42,534 nt of DNA from Clostridia bacterium (GTDB lineage: Bacteria; Bacillota; Clostridia; Oscillospirales; Acutalibacteraceae): NCBI GenBank assembly GCA_017524165.1, contig JAFWUH010000041.1, positions 1 through 42,534 on the forward strand, in the 5' to 3' direction. The notes beneath the pieces are model-generated. The model was not told the origin of the DNA. It saw only the letters and a program-made list of their open reading frames with translations, and did not search any database. Positions 1 to 7,805 of the stretch are shown here, in pieces. How positions within the stretch are numbered: position 1 is the first letter of the stretch; each line of letters opens with the position of its first letter. Made by a program: the position numbers and the translations under genes.

Positions 1-36
1 AATACCGGCAAGTTGATTTTTCTACTTGCCGGTATT
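1..36 (-). terminator. Hairpin terminator of the NifU/GGGtGRT operon
   Basis: A perfect 13-bp inverted repeat (1-13 with 24-36) flanks a 10-nt loop, 17 nt past the stop codon of the minus-strand GGGtGRT gene. The U-run expected on the minus strand would lie just outside the window, so terminator function is inferred from the stem and its position. Confidence 0.7.
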
Positions 37-52
37 CTGCGGATAATAGGAA

Positions 53-1054
53 TTACTTATTCAACGCTTCGTTGACAGCAACGGCGCAAGCCACGGTCAT
101 ACCGACCATCGGGTTGTTACCGGCACCGATCAGTCCCATCATTTCAACATGAGCGGGAACGGAGGAAGAACCGGCAAACTGGGCATCGCTGTGCATACGG
201 CCCATGGTATCGGTCATGCCGTAGGAAGCCGGACCGGCAGCCATATTATCGGGATGCAGGGTACGGCCGGTACCGCCGCCCGAAGCAACAGAGAAATACT
301 TTTTGCCCTGTTCAATGCATTCTTTCTTATAGGTTCCCGCAACCGGATGCTGGAACCGGGTCGGGTTGGTTGAGTTTCCGGTGATGGAAACATCCACGCC
401 CTCTTTGTGCATGATGGCAACGCCTTCACGAACATCGTCCGCACCGTAGCAGCGAACCTTGGCACGCTCTCCCTTGGAGTAGGCGGTTTCGTTGACGATT
501 TGCAACTCGCCGGTGAAATAATCAAACTTGGTTTGAACATAGGTGAAACCGTTAATACGGGAAATGATTTGGGCGGCGTCTTTGCCGAGACCGTTCAAAA
601 TAACGCGAAGCGGCTCTTTTCTGGCCTTGTTGGCGCTGCGTGCCAAACCGATTGCACCTTCCGCGGCGGCAAAGGATTCGTGACCTGCCAAAAAGGCAAA
701 GCACTTGGTCTCGTCGCGCAGTAACATTGCGCCGAGGTTTCCGTGACCGATGCCGACCTTTCTGTCGTCCGCAACCGAACCGGGAATGCAGAAAGACTGC
801 AAACCAAGACCGATTTTTTCAGCGGCTTCAGCGGCATTCTTGACCTGTTCTTTCAAGGCGATCGCACAACCGACAATATAAGCCCAGGCGGCATTTTCAA
901 AGCAGATAGGCTGAATACCTTTCACGATGCCGTATGCATCCACACCGGCTTGATCGCAGATTTCTTTTGCTTCCTCCAGGGAGGCAATACCGTGTTTGTT
1001 TAATTCCGCATTGATCTGCGCAATTCTTCTTTCATAACTTTCAAATAAAGCCAT
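53..1054 (-). CDS. GGGtGRT family protein
   Basis: This 333-aa protein contains the diagnostic GGGTGRT motif near residue 262, which names a clostridial family of unproven function that is usually encoded beside a NifU-like scaffold, as it is here. No signal peptide or membrane segment is visible, so it is probably cytosolic. It starts at ATG with an AGGGGGA ribosome binding site and lies 18 nt behind the NifU-like gene, so the two are co-transcribed. A role in Fe-S cluster or redox metabolism is inferred only from the partnership. It is complete and ends just before the hairpin at 1-36. Confidence 0.9.
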   Translation of the reverse strand: MALFESYERRIAQINAELNKHGIASLEEAKEICDQAGVDAYGIVKGIQPICFENAAWAYIVGCAIALKEQVKNAAEAAEKIGLGLQSFCIPGSVADDRKVGIGHGNLGAMLLRDETKCFAFLAGHESFAAAEGAIGLARSANKARKEPLRVILNGLGKDAAQIISRINGFTYVQTKFDYFTGELQIVNETAYSKGERAKVRCYGADDVREGVAIMHKEGVDVSITGNSTNPTRFQHPVAGTYKKECIEQGKKYFSVASGGGTGRTLHPDNMAAGPASYGMTDTMGRMHSDAQFAGSSSVPAHVEMMGLIGAGNNPMVGMTVACAVAVNEALNK

Positions 1055-1072
1055 TCTCTTTCGTCCCCCTTC

Positions 1073-1765
1073 TTATTCTTCGCGCGGGTCGAGCAGTTTG
1101 ACCGCATCGTCGACACGGCCATACTGACCGCTGGCTTTTTCAAGAGCTTCGTTGGCGTCCATGCCCTTTTTGATCATATCCATCATCTTGCCGAGGTGAA
1201 CAAATTTGTAACCGATAATGGTGTCATTTTCGTCAACGGCAATTTTGGTGATATATCCTTCTGCCAATTCCAAATAACGGGGACCTTTTAATTTGGTGGC
1301 ATAGGTGGTACCGGTTTGAGAACGCAACCCTTTGCCCAGGTCTTCCAGTCCGGCGCCGATCGGCAGACCGTTCTCCGAGAAAGCGGTTTGGGTACGGCCA
1401 TAGACGATTTGCAGGAACAATTCGCGCATGGCGGTGTTGATGGCGTCGCAGACCAAGTCGGTGTTCAAGGCTTCCAAAATGGTCTTGCCAATCAGAATTT
1501 CAGAAGCCATTGCCGCCGAGTGGGTCATGCCTGAGCAGCCGATTGTTTCCACTAAAGCTTCTTCGATTATGCCGTCTTTCACATTTAAGGTGAGTTTGCA
1601 GGCGCCCTGTTGCGGTGCGCACCAGCCCACACCGTGCGTTAATCCGGAAATATCGGATATTTCCTTGGCTTGAACCCATTTGCCTTCTTCCGGAATGGGG
1701 GCGGGGCCGTGATATGCGCCCTTTGCAAGGGGACACATATTTTCTACTTCGCTTGAATAGTTCAT
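1073..1765 (-). CDS. NifU-like iron-sulfur cluster scaffold protein
   Basis: This 230-aa protein resembles NifU/IscU-type scaffolds, with conserved Cys residues in a GWCAPQQGAC segment, in IGCSGMTHSAA and in LVCDAI, arranged as in the family's cluster-binding core. I chose the ATG at 1765 (protein begins MNYSSEVEN) rather than the upstream ATG at 1792, because an AAAGGAG site lies 7 nt before it. It is the longer clostridial variant that pairs with the GGGtGRT protein, not a classic 130-aa IscU. The family role is transient Fe-S cluster assembly in the cytosol; the recipient proteins cannot be told from sequence. Confidence 0.85.
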   Translation of the reverse strand: MNYSSEVENMCPLAKGAYHGPAPIPEEGKWVQAKEISDISGLTHGVGWCAPQQGACKLTLNVKDGIIEEALVETIGCSGMTHSAAMASEILIGKTILEALNTDLVCDAINTAMRELFLQIVYGRTQTAFSENGLPIGAGLEDLGKGLRSQTGTTYATKLKGPRYLELAEGYITKIAVDENDTIIGYKFVHLGKMMDMIKKGMDANEALEKASGQYGRVDDAVKLLDPREE

Positions 1766-1861
1766 AGATGTACTCCTTTCGGTAATTAGCACAGCACAAA
1801 ATTACGGGTTTGCAATCATGAACTGTGTTTACGGTCGGCATTTTTTCGACCAATTATAGTT

Positions 1862-1889
1862 ATTATACCATAAATCTTGAAAAAAACAA
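1862..1889 (-). promoter_or_regulatory. Promoter of the NifU/GGGtGRT operon
   Basis: On the minus strand a -35 TTGTTT (1884-1889) is followed by a 16-nt spacer and an extended -10 TGG-TATAAT (TATAAT at 1862-1867). It lies about 100 nt upstream of the NifU start. A 23-bp inverted repeat overlaps the spacer and -35. Confidence 0.7.
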
Positions 1890-1959
1890 GATTTTTCTAA
1901 CGGTAAAATCGCTTTGATCAATGCTTTATAAAAAGGTAAGGCGAAAAAAATCTTGAAAA
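1872..1959. promoter_or_regulatory. Shared operator-like motif in two divergent promoters
   Basis: The sequence AAATCTTG (1872-1879) is mirrored as CAAGATTT (1887-1894) after a 7-nt A-tract, forming a palindrome inside the NifU promoter. The half AAATCTTGAAAA recurs at 1948-1959, overlapping the -35 of the flavin reductase gene. Placement in both divergent promoters suggests one regulator binding both; the regulator is unknown. Confidence 0.45.
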
Positions 1960-1981
1960 GGTTTGCTGTTGCATATATAAT
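1953..1981 (+). promoter_or_regulatory. Promoter of the flavin reductase-like gene
   Basis: TTGAAA (1953-1958), a 17-nt spacer and TATAAT (1976-1981) lie 23 nt upstream of the start codon. Confidence 0.75.
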
Positions 1982-2004
1982 AAGTGGAAAGAGGAGGTTT
2001 TTTT

Positions 2005-2505
2005 ATGCTGAAAGAATGTGCTGTAAATACAATTCGTGAAAATTGGATCCGTGCCATCGCAGATGAATGGATGTTGATTGCGGCCGGTACGGCAGAAGGT
2101 TATAATATGATGACGGCGTCCTGGGGCTTTGCCGGCGAGATTTGGGGCGAAGATTCGGTTTTGATTCTTGTTCGACCGCAGCGTTATACGATGGAGTTTT
2201 TGGAAAACAATGATACTTTTACCTTAAGCTTTTACGGCGAAAATCGGGCGGTTCATGCGGTGTGCGGTTCCAAATCCGGGCGGGATGTCGATAAAACCGC
2301 CGAAACTGGATTGACGCCTGTCTTTACCGACAGCTCGGTATATTTCGCCGAGGCAAGATTGGTTTTGCAATGTCGTAAGCAATACATGGATCATATCCGA
2401 CCGGAATCGTTTTTGATGTCGGAAAATCTCAAAAAATGGTATCCGAATGAAGATTATCATACAGTAATTGTAGGGAAAATAGAGCGCGCTTGGATAAAAC
2501 AATAA
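2005..2505 (+). CDS. Flavin reductase-like (flavoredoxin-type) protein
   Basis: This 166-aa protein has the layout of the flavin reductase-like split-barrel family: an N-terminal segment with MMTASWGFAG, the position where these proteins contact FMN, followed by VLILVRPQRYTMEFLENND, typical of flavoredoxins. Such proteins bind FMN and pass electrons in anaerobes. I chose ATG 2005 because the upstream GTG at 1984 would put the strong AGAGGAGG ribosome binding site inside the gene. It is monocistronic with its own promoter and diverges from the NifU operon. The electron partner is unknown. Confidence 0.8.
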   Translation: MLKECAVNTIRENWIRAIADEWMLIAAGTAEGYNMMTASWGFAGEIWGEDSVLILVRPQRYTMEFLENNDTFTLSFYGENRAVHAVCGSKSGRDVDKTAETGLTPVFTDSSVYFAEARLVLQCRKQYMDHIRPESFLMSENLKKWYPNEDYHTVIVGKIERAWIKQ

Positions 2506-2556
2506 AAATCGTCATAATGAATAACTAATGTTTTGTTTGATTGTGCAAAATTTCTC

Positions 2557-2585
2557 TTGCATTTTAGTGGAGCGGATGATATAAT
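2557..2585 (+). promoter_or_regulatory. Promoter of the secreted cohesin-like protein / RiPP locus
   Basis: TTGCAT (2557-2562), a 17-nt spacer and an extended -10 TGA-TATAAT (TATAAT 2580-2585). The leader of about 80 nt to the start at 2675 holds a small GTGTCG/CGACAC stem and a GGC-GAAA-GCC hairpin (2647-2656) just before the ribosome binding site. I match no known riboswitch. Confidence 0.75.
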
Positions 2586-2674
2586 AAAGCAAACCGTGAA
2601 ATATCGGTATGAGAATGTCCCATGTGTCGGACGACACAAATATTTTGGCGAAAGCCGGTTAGGAGAAAATTGAG

Positions 2675-4357
2675 ATGACAAAAGCAAAAAAGACACTTGC
2701 ACTTGTGATGGCCGTCATCATGTGCTTTACCATGATGATTGGATGTCTTACCATCAGTGCAGACAATCCCGGTTCAATTGCCGTGGAAACCACAACTATT
2801 GACGAGGGCACGGCTTCTGCCACAGTCAACGTCAACATCACCGGAGCTGCTTTTGCGGCCGGTATAATCACTTTAAATTACAATACCGCGTTAGGTACCC
2901 CTGCAGTTGCTTCTTCCAGCCAGTATTTGACGGTGAACACTGCAACCGCCGGCAAGGTTCGCTTGATCATTGAATCAGGCGCTACTACTGTTGCAAATCT
3001 TACTTCCGGTTCTTTCACCTTGACCTTCAGCAATTTGGCTGCTCTTGCAGTTGGTGATTACAACATCACCATTGATGCTGTTGATTTTGCCGATTATGAT
3101 GAGAATACGGTTGCGTTCAACACCACCAACGGCAAAGTTACTGTTCAGGCTGTTGTACAACATACGCATTCCTATGTCGGTGTTGTTACTGTGGAACCGA
3201 CCTATACTACAACTGGTATTATGACCTATACATGCTCAGGATGCGGTGACAGTTATACGGAGACTATTCCGGTTTTGGTTTGCGAACATACAAATCTGAC
3301 CTTCGTCAGCGCAACCCCGGCTACCTCAAGTGCGGCTGGTTCTATTACCTTTACATGTGCTGATTGCGGTCAGGAGGTTGTAGTTCCTGTTAGCTACTAT
3401 GAGCGTTATGTTTGCGCTTATGCCGGCGTTGGTTATGAATCTGAAATTCAGATGGCATTCAGTGCGCGTGACAGCCATTTGACTCGTCAGGGCGCCTATG
3501 ATGATGCATTTATTATGATGAACAAACACCGTGCTTCCGGCAATGTTGATACTACTGTTATGAATGTCAGTGAAGCTACTTCCGCTACCGTTTCCGGTAA
3601 CCCCTGCAAAACATGGGTACTTGGTGTTCCGGCAAAAGAAATGACAGAAGCTATTGATTCTTATGTTTTTGTGAAATATAACGGAACATGGTACAATGGC
3701 GCTGTGAACACAAAATCCGTTGAAAGCTATGCGTTGACAATTTTGTCCAACTCTGGTGTTACCGCTTCTGAAAAGACTTTGGTTGCCAACTTATTGACCT
3801 ACGGTGCAAAGGCACAGATTAACTTCAATTACAATCTTGATAATTTAGCAGATGCCAATCTTGGCTCCTATGCTTCTTATGTCACCACTACTGTACCGAG
3901 CATTGTAAATGCTTCTTCAAATCCTGCTTCCAATACAGAAGTAATTATTCACCAGCAGGCTTTGGATATGGGTTCAAAGGTTGGTTTGTACTTAGCTTTC
4001 CGTAACGATAGATACACCGGTGGAAAAGACTTAACAGATGAATATGTAAAGATTTCCTACGAAGGAAAGAACGGTACAGTTGAGTATGTTTATACTTCAG
4101 ATATGTATAAGTTAATGTCCGGTAGAACTGATCGTTACGAATTTGTTTTTGATATGATGGCGGCTAAGAATTTGCGTAAACCGCTCACCGTTCAAATCTT
4201 TACAGCTGATAATGTTCAGGTAAGCTGTGATTTGACGATTAGCATTGAGGATGCTGCCGCAAAGGCAATCGCTACTGGTATTTCTCAAAACGAAACGCAG
4301 CTGTACTATGCAATGATGAACTACAGCGATGCTGCTGCTGCTTTCTTTGGTGCTTAA
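2675..4357 (+). CDS. Secreted protein with cohesin-like and Cys-repeat domains
   Basis: This 560-aa protein begins with a signal peptide (residues 1-29: Lys-rich start, hydrophobic core, cleavage near SADN). Residues 30-155 form a beta-rich module with the pattern of cohesin-like domains (segments VNVNITGAAFAAGIITLNYN and DYNITIDAVDFADYDENT). Residues 165-240 hold two CxxC repeats of the HTHSY...TYTCSGCGDSYTETIP kind, common in clostridial surface proteins. Residues 240-560 are unrecognised. No sortase motif or C-terminal membrane anchor is seen. It starts at ATG 2675 behind AGGAG with its own promoter and is followed 96 nt later by the precursor-like peptide; a similar Cys-repeat protein precedes the second peptide at 18471. 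Function is unknown; adhesion or scaffolding is a guess. Confidence 0.75.
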   Translation: MTKAKKTLALVMAVIMCFTMMIGCLTISADNPGSIAVETTTIDEGTASATVNVNITGAAFAAGIITLNYNTALGTPAVASSSQYLTVNTATAGKVRLIIESGATTVANLTSGSFTLTFSNLAALAVGDYNITIDAVDFADYDENTVAFNTTNGKVTVQAVVQHTHSYVGVVTVEPTYTTTGIMTYTCSGCGDSYTETIPVLVCEHTNLTFVSATPATSSAAGSITFTCADCGQEVVVPVSYYERYVCAYAGVGYESEIQMAFSARDSHLTRQGAYDDAFIMMNKHRASGNVDTTVMNVSEATSATVSGNPCKTWVLGVPAKEMTEAIDSYVFVKYNGTWYNGAVNTKSVESYALTILSNSGVTASEKTLVANLLTYGAKAQINFNYNLDNLADANLGSYASYVTTTVPSIVNASSNPASNTEVIIHQQALDMGSKVGLYLAFRNDRYTGGKDLTDEYVKISYEGKNGTVEYVYTSDMYKLMSGRTDRYEFVFDMMAAKNLRKPLTVQIFTADNVQVSCDLTISIEDAAAKAIATGISQNETQLYYAMMNYSDAAAAFFGA

Positions 4358-4381
4358 TTCAACATATAGTTTTTTCATTTG

Positions 4382-4428
4382 ATTTCAAGACCAACCTGCA
4401 ATATATTTGCAGGTTGGGCTTTTGAAAT
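4382..4428 (+). terminator. Long intercistronic hairpin between secreted protein and peptide gene
   Basis: An 11-bp stem (4391-4401 with 4407-4417, loop TATAT) is extended by an outer 7-bp stem (ATTTCAA 4382-4388 with TTGAAAT 4422-4428). Only a short T-run follows the inner stem, so it may act as a weak terminator, mRNA stabiliser or processing site rather than a full stop. No convincing promoter lies between it and the peptide gene, so read-through is likely. Confidence 0.6.
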
Positions 4429-4453
4429 AATAATTTTGAAAGGAGTTTTAGCA

Positions 4454-4564
4454 ATGAAATTTGAATTTGAAGTAGTGCGTTTTAACGCTGAAGACGTTAT
4501 TACTGCCAGCAACTGCGGTGAAAATGACAACATGGGTACCGTTATTTGCGATTACAATGACTAA
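4454..4564 (+). CDS. RiPP precursor-like peptide, 36 aa, two Cys
   Basis: The peptide starts at ATG 4454, 9 nt after AAAGGAG. The larger frame open from 4379 has no ribosome binding site and is rejected. Its N-terminal half is acidic/aliphatic (KFEFEVVRFNAEDVITAS) and looks like a leader. The C-terminal half is short and rich in Asn, Asp and Gly, with Cys21 and Cys32. Directly downstream lie two radical SAM enzymes, a kinase-like protein, a PqqD-like recognition protein and a protease, the normal neighbourhood of a precursor. A peptide at 18471 shares the motif E-[VI]-[VI]-R-[FL]-...-D-[VI]-I-T-[AT]-S. The likely modification is a Cys-based radical SAM crosslink (sactipeptide- or ranthipeptide-like), but the chemistry, the cleavage site and the role are inferred. 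Confidence 0.75.
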   Translation: MKFEFEVVRFNAEDVITASNCGENDNMGTVICDYND

Positions 4565-4607
4565 TTCTTTTTGTGTTTAGTCTGCAGAGTGAACATTTAG
4601 TTCAAGC

Positions 4608-4646
4608 GGGGGACGATTTTTATGTCGTCCCCCTTTTTTAAAGGGG
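4608..4646 (+). terminator. Attenuator between precursor and maturase genes, with alternative RBS-masking stem
   Basis: A perfect 9-bp stem GGGGGACGA/TCGTCCCCC (4608-4616 with 4625-4633) is followed by T6 (4634-4639), a classic intrinsic terminator. The 3' arm and U-run (CCCCTTT, 4630-4636) can instead pair perfectly with AAAGGGG (4640-4646), the ribosome binding site of the radical SAM gene starting at 4656. Read-through would be needed to express the enzymes, giving more precursor than maturase. Confidence 0.8.
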
Positions 4647-4655
4647 ATTTTAAAA

Positions 4656-5435
4656 ATGGCATATAAAATTATACAAAATGCAATGGCACCCAAATGTACC
4701 GAGGCGGATGGACTGGATCTTACTTATAATAGCCATATGATCATGTGGGATCGCTGTAATTACCGTTGTAGCTTTTGTGAATTTGCTGCACATGATTTTA
4801 AAAGAACCGAAAACTATCATGATCTTACGCAGGATCAATTTATTACGGTGATTCTGCAACTAATGAAAAGTGGGAAAAATTTTAAGTTTTCCGGCGGTGA
4901 GCCGACTTTGAATCCATTTATCGAACAGCATTTGCAAATTGTGAAGCAACTTGGCGGAACGATTTTCTTTGATACTAACGGTTCAAATCCGGAGTTGGTA
5001 AAGCGTTTGCTGGATAAGAGATTAATTGATGTCTTGGCGGTTTCAATAAAAGGTCTTACACCTGATGAGTGCCTTGCAACTGCCGCAATCAAGAGAAAAG
5101 ATTTTTGTTGGGATAATCCCTTAAAAACCATTGAATATGGTGCTTATACAAAGGGTGTAAAAGTTATAGTGACACATGTTTGCTATAACGATGCTTCAAT
5201 TGAGGAGCTTCGTAGATTTTCTGATTTGCTGGAGCCTTTTCCGGATGTTTTTTATAAAATTAACAACCTTAATGGCAGTGTCCATAAGGATGAATCGCTT
5301 GTTCCTGTTAATTCCGATAAACTGATCGGACTGTTAAAACAATTAGTTGAAGAAAAACCTTTTTGGAAAAATAGAATGATTTATATCAATGATAAGTCCG
5401 GTGTAACAAACTATGATAGAATTCTATTTATGTAA
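4656..5435 (+). CDS. Radical SAM protein without SPASM domain
   Basis: This 259-aa enzyme carries the radical SAM CxxxCxxC motif as C34-NYR-C38-SF-C41 and the SAM-binding FSGGEPT segment near residues 77-83. It ends without the Cys-rich auxiliary-cluster domain found in its neighbour. Its size and the 'FKFSGGEPTLNPF' style recall activase-like or QueE-size enzymes (e.g. anaerobic ribonucleotide reductase activators), but no glycyl radical enzyme lies nearby. In this locus a peptide-modifying role is more likely (inference). ATG 4656 follows AAAGGGG by 9 nt; that site can be masked by the upstream stem. The SPASM gene begins 17 nt after the stop, so they form one operon. Confidence 0.85.
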   Translation: MAYKIIQNAMAPKCTEADGLDLTYNSHMIMWDRCNYRCSFCEFAAHDFKRTENYHDLTQDQFITVILQLMKSGKNFKFSGGEPTLNPFIEQHLQIVKQLGGTIFFDTNGSNPELVKRLLDKRLIDVLAVSIKGLTPDECLATAAIKRKDFCWDNPLKTIEYGAYTKGVKVIVTHVCYNDASIEELRRFSDLLEPFPDVFYKINNLNGSVHKDESLVPVNSDKLIGLLKQLVEEKPFWKNRMIYINDKSGVTNYDRILFM

Positions 5436-5452
5436 TTCCGGAGGCATATTAA

Positions 5453-6814
5453 ATGGTTGAAATTCAAAAAAAATCCGCTTTTTTATCTGCGTTAGTATCG
5501 CAACAAAAAAGGGATAAAAATAAAAAATACCGCCCGTTGTATTTTACTGAGTGGGTGCCGGATGAAGACGGCGTGTTAATATACAATAACTTTACAAAAC
5601 AACTGATTTTATTAACGAATGATGAGTTTTCAGCTTTGAAAGACAGTAATTATGCTGAACCATCCGAGTTGGTAGAATTTTTAATACAGAATTATTTTTT
5701 AGTACCGGATGATCACAACGATATTGCGCTTGTGGATCAAACTGTATTTCTGTTTCGTCAGCTTCCTCGAAAAAAAGAAATATATAACTATACCATTTTT
5801 ACAACAACTGCTTGTAATGCACGGTGTTTTTATTGCTTTGAGGCGGGAGCACCGGTCTACACCATGGACGAAAAGACGGCAAACGATGTTGCCGATTTTA
5901 TTCTAAAGAATCACGGCGATCACAAAGTGAGTTTTCGTTGGTTTGGTGGAGAGCCACTTTGCAATTGGCGTGCGATTGATATAATTTGTGCACGGTTGCG
6001 CGAAAAGGGGGTAAAGTATCAATCGGACATTGTAACAAATGCTTATTTATTTGACAAAGAGATGGTTCAAAGGGCAAAAAAAGATTGGCGACTCTATGCG
6101 GCACAGATCACTTTAGATGGGTGCAGGGATACCTATAATCGCGTCAAGAACTATAAAAATGGCGATATGAATGCCTTTGACAGGGTTTGCGATAACATTG
6201 AAGAGCTTTTAAAAAACGGTATTGCTACCGATATTCGTCTTAACATAGATAATCACAATGAGGATGAGCTGTTTGCACTGGTAGATTATTTAAATCATCG
6301 TTTCGGCAAGTATGAAAAAGGAAAAAAATTTCGCGTCCATGCGCATCCGCTTTATGAAAACACCGGTTATGTCAAAACCGTACACGATGATATGGAGAGG
6401 CAAGCGCTTACGGAAAAGTTTATTTCTCTTAGCGAGCATTTGCAAAAAATCGGTTTATATCCACGCGGCGAATTAGGGAAAGAGGTCAAATTTCAGCATT
6501 GCCTTGCCGATGACGATAAGGGGATAATGATTTCCCCGCAAGGAAACCTCGGACGCTGTGAGCATCATGTGAATGACGGCTTCTTTGCTTCGATTTATAA
6601 TTTCACAGAAAACAAACCGTGGAATAAGTATTATAAGCCAATCGAAAAATGCAAAACATGTATGGCATATCCAAGTTGTATTCGACCGACGATTTGCAGT
6701 CCGGAGAATAATGAATGTTTTGATTATATGCAATATATTCGTTTCCATAATATAAGGACTGCGATGCGCAATTGCTATGAGGATTTTTTAAAAAATCAAG
6801 GTGATATGTCATGA
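5453..6814 (+). CDS. SPASM-domain radical SAM peptide maturase
   Basis: This 453-aa protein has three parts. Residues 1-100 resemble the N-terminal recognition region of RiPP maturases. The radical SAM core contains C121-NAR-C125-FY-C128 and a WFGGEPL segment near 163-169. The C-terminal SPASM region has seven Cys (350, 369, 400, 403, 409, 415, 422), enough for two auxiliary [4Fe-4S] clusters. Enzymes of this build crosslink Cys or other side chains in precursor peptides, here most simply the 36-aa peptide at 4454. It starts at ATG 5453 after GGAGG and overlaps the kinase-like gene by 4 nt (ATGA), so translation is coupled. The exact bond formed cannot be predicted. Confidence 0.88.
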   Translation: MVEIQKKSAFLSALVSQQKRDKNKKYRPLYFTEWVPDEDGVLIYNNFTKQLILLTNDEFSALKDSNYAEPSELVEFLIQNYFLVPDDHNDIALVDQTVFLFRQLPRKKEIYNYTIFTTTACNARCFYCFEAGAPVYTMDEKTANDVADFILKNHGDHKVSFRWFGGEPLCNWRAIDIICARLREKGVKYQSDIVTNAYLFDKEMVQRAKKDWRLYAAQITLDGCRDTYNRVKNYKNGDMNAFDRVCDNIEELLKNGIATDIRLNIDNHNEDELFALVDYLNHRFGKYEKGKKFRVHAHPLYENTGYVKTVHDDMERQALTEKFISLSEHLQKIGLYPRGELGKEVKFQHCLADDDKGIMISPQGNLGRCEHHVNDGFFASIYNFTENKPWNKYYKPIEKCKTCMAYPSCIRPTICSPENNECFDYMQYIRFHNIRTAMRNCYEDFLKNQGDMS

Positions 6815-7536
6815 TTGTTCGTTTGGCGGATTTTAACATTGATTATCAATACAGATATTTGACTCAGCAGGAAATGTGTGCGGATTATATTGTCTCGGAT
6901 GATGAATCGGTTGATTATGCAATTCGTGTTCAAAAAAGAGAAATAGAAGATGCCGTTGCAAATGATTCGGATCATCACTATCCAAGTTATTTTGAAAGTC
7001 TTTTCTTTTATCGCGACTTAGCTGAATGGTTGCCATTGCATGAAGCGTTTGTTTTTCATTCTGCATGTTTTGATGTGGATGGCGTTGGGGTAGCCTTCAC
7101 CGCACATAGCGGAACAGGTAAAACCACGCACATGAGATTGTGGAAGGATATGCTGGGCGAAAGAATGACGGTAATCAACGGCGACAAACCCATCGTGAGA
7201 TTTTTTAAGGATGAGATAAACACGCCATATGCCTATGGTACTCCGTGGATGGGCAAGGAGCATTATGGCACCAATGCCAGAACGCGTCTGAAACATATTT
7301 GTTTTATCAATCGAAGTCTTGAAAATTCGGTGATTCCGCTTCAAAAAAAAGATGTTGTGAACCGTATTATGAATCAGGTTTACAGACCGCACGATTCGGT
7401 TTCAGTTTTGAAGACGATGCAACTGATTGATAGATTGCTTTCCTGTTGTGATCTTTGGCAGATCAACTGTAATATGGATCCTTCTGCCGCTGAAACGGCA
7501 TATAAAGAAATATTTAAACAAAAAAGAGGAGATTAA
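6811..7536 (+). CDS. HPr kinase/PEP carboxykinase-like P-loop protein
   Basis: This 241-aa protein has a Walker A motif AHSGTGKTTH around residues 98-107 (Lys104) and a Walker B-like VINGDKPIV about 30 residues later, matching HPr kinase-like proteins that recur in RiPP clusters. In some lasso peptide loci (paeninodin type), HprK-like kinases phosphorylate the precursor peptide, so a tailoring kinase is the best guess. It is too short and too different outside the P-loop to be the true HPr kinase. The first 80 residues are unrecognised. Its start overlaps the stop of the SPASM gene; the PqqD-like gene follows 1 nt after its stop. Thr or Tyr of the peptide at 4454 could be acceptors (inference). 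Confidence 0.78.
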   Translation: MIVRLADFNIDYQYRYLTQQEMCADYIVSDDESVDYAIRVQKREIEDAVANDSDHHYPSYFESLFFYRDLAEWLPLHEAFVFHSACFDVDGVGVAFTAHSGTGKTTHMRLWKDMLGERMTVINGDKPIVRFFKDEINTPYAYGTPWMGKEHYGTNARTRLKHICFINRSLENSVIPLQKKDVVNRIMNQVYRPHDSVSVLKTMQLIDRLLSCCDLWQINCNMDPSAAETAYKEIFKQKRGD

Positions 7537-7537
7537 A

Positions 7538-7804
7538 ATGAAATTAAAATACGATTTTGTCATTAATTCGGTTGCGGATAAAATGATTGCGGTTCCGATT
7601 GGAAAAGACACAGAAGATTTTAACGGCTTTATTAAACTGAATAATGTCGGTGCGTCGATTTTTACGATGTTAAAAGAGGATTGCACCGAAGAGCAGATCG
7701 TTTCGGCTTTGCAAAATGAGTATGAGGATGCCACGAACGAGGAAATCCGCGAAACGGTTAAAGAATTTATTGCTCGATTAGAAAAAGAAGATTTACTTGC
7801 CTGA
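7538..7804 (+). CDS. PqqD-like RiPP recognition element protein
   Basis: This 88-aa protein has the PqqD family form: a short beta-rich N-terminus, the hallmark segment FNGFIKLNNVGASIFTML, then an acidic helical stretch with EEQIVSALQNEYED. Such proteins bind the leader of a precursor peptide and present it to the radical SAM maturase. Start ATG 7538 follows AGAGGAG; the larger open frame upstream overlaps the kinase gene and is rejected. Close packing with the SPASM enzyme and protease supports a dedicated chaperone for the peptide at 4454, and possibly also the one at 18471 (inference). Confidence 0.85.
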   Translation: MKLKYDFVINSVADKMIAVPIGKDTEDFNGFIKLNNVGASIFTMLKEDCTEEQIVSALQNEYEDATNEEIRETVKEFIARLEKEDLLA

Positions 7805-7805
7805 T

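Noticed and set aside
214-540. 108-codon frame overlapping the GGGtGRT gene
   Set aside because: Low-complexity alternative frame within a clearly conserved gene; no start signals.
2586-2674. Possible riboswitch in the leader of the secreted protein gene
   Set aside because: Two small hairpins are present, but I can match no known riboswitch consensus and see no terminator/antiterminator switch.
4379-4453. N-terminal extension of the 36-aa peptide
   Set aside because: It begins inside the upstream hairpin without a ribosome binding site, whereas ATG 4454 has AAAGGAG at good distance.
7797-7805. TTG start of the signal-peptidase-like gene overlapping the PqqD-like gene
   Set aside because: ATG 7806 is in frame three codons later and more usual; the difference does not affect the domain, so kept only as an alternative.
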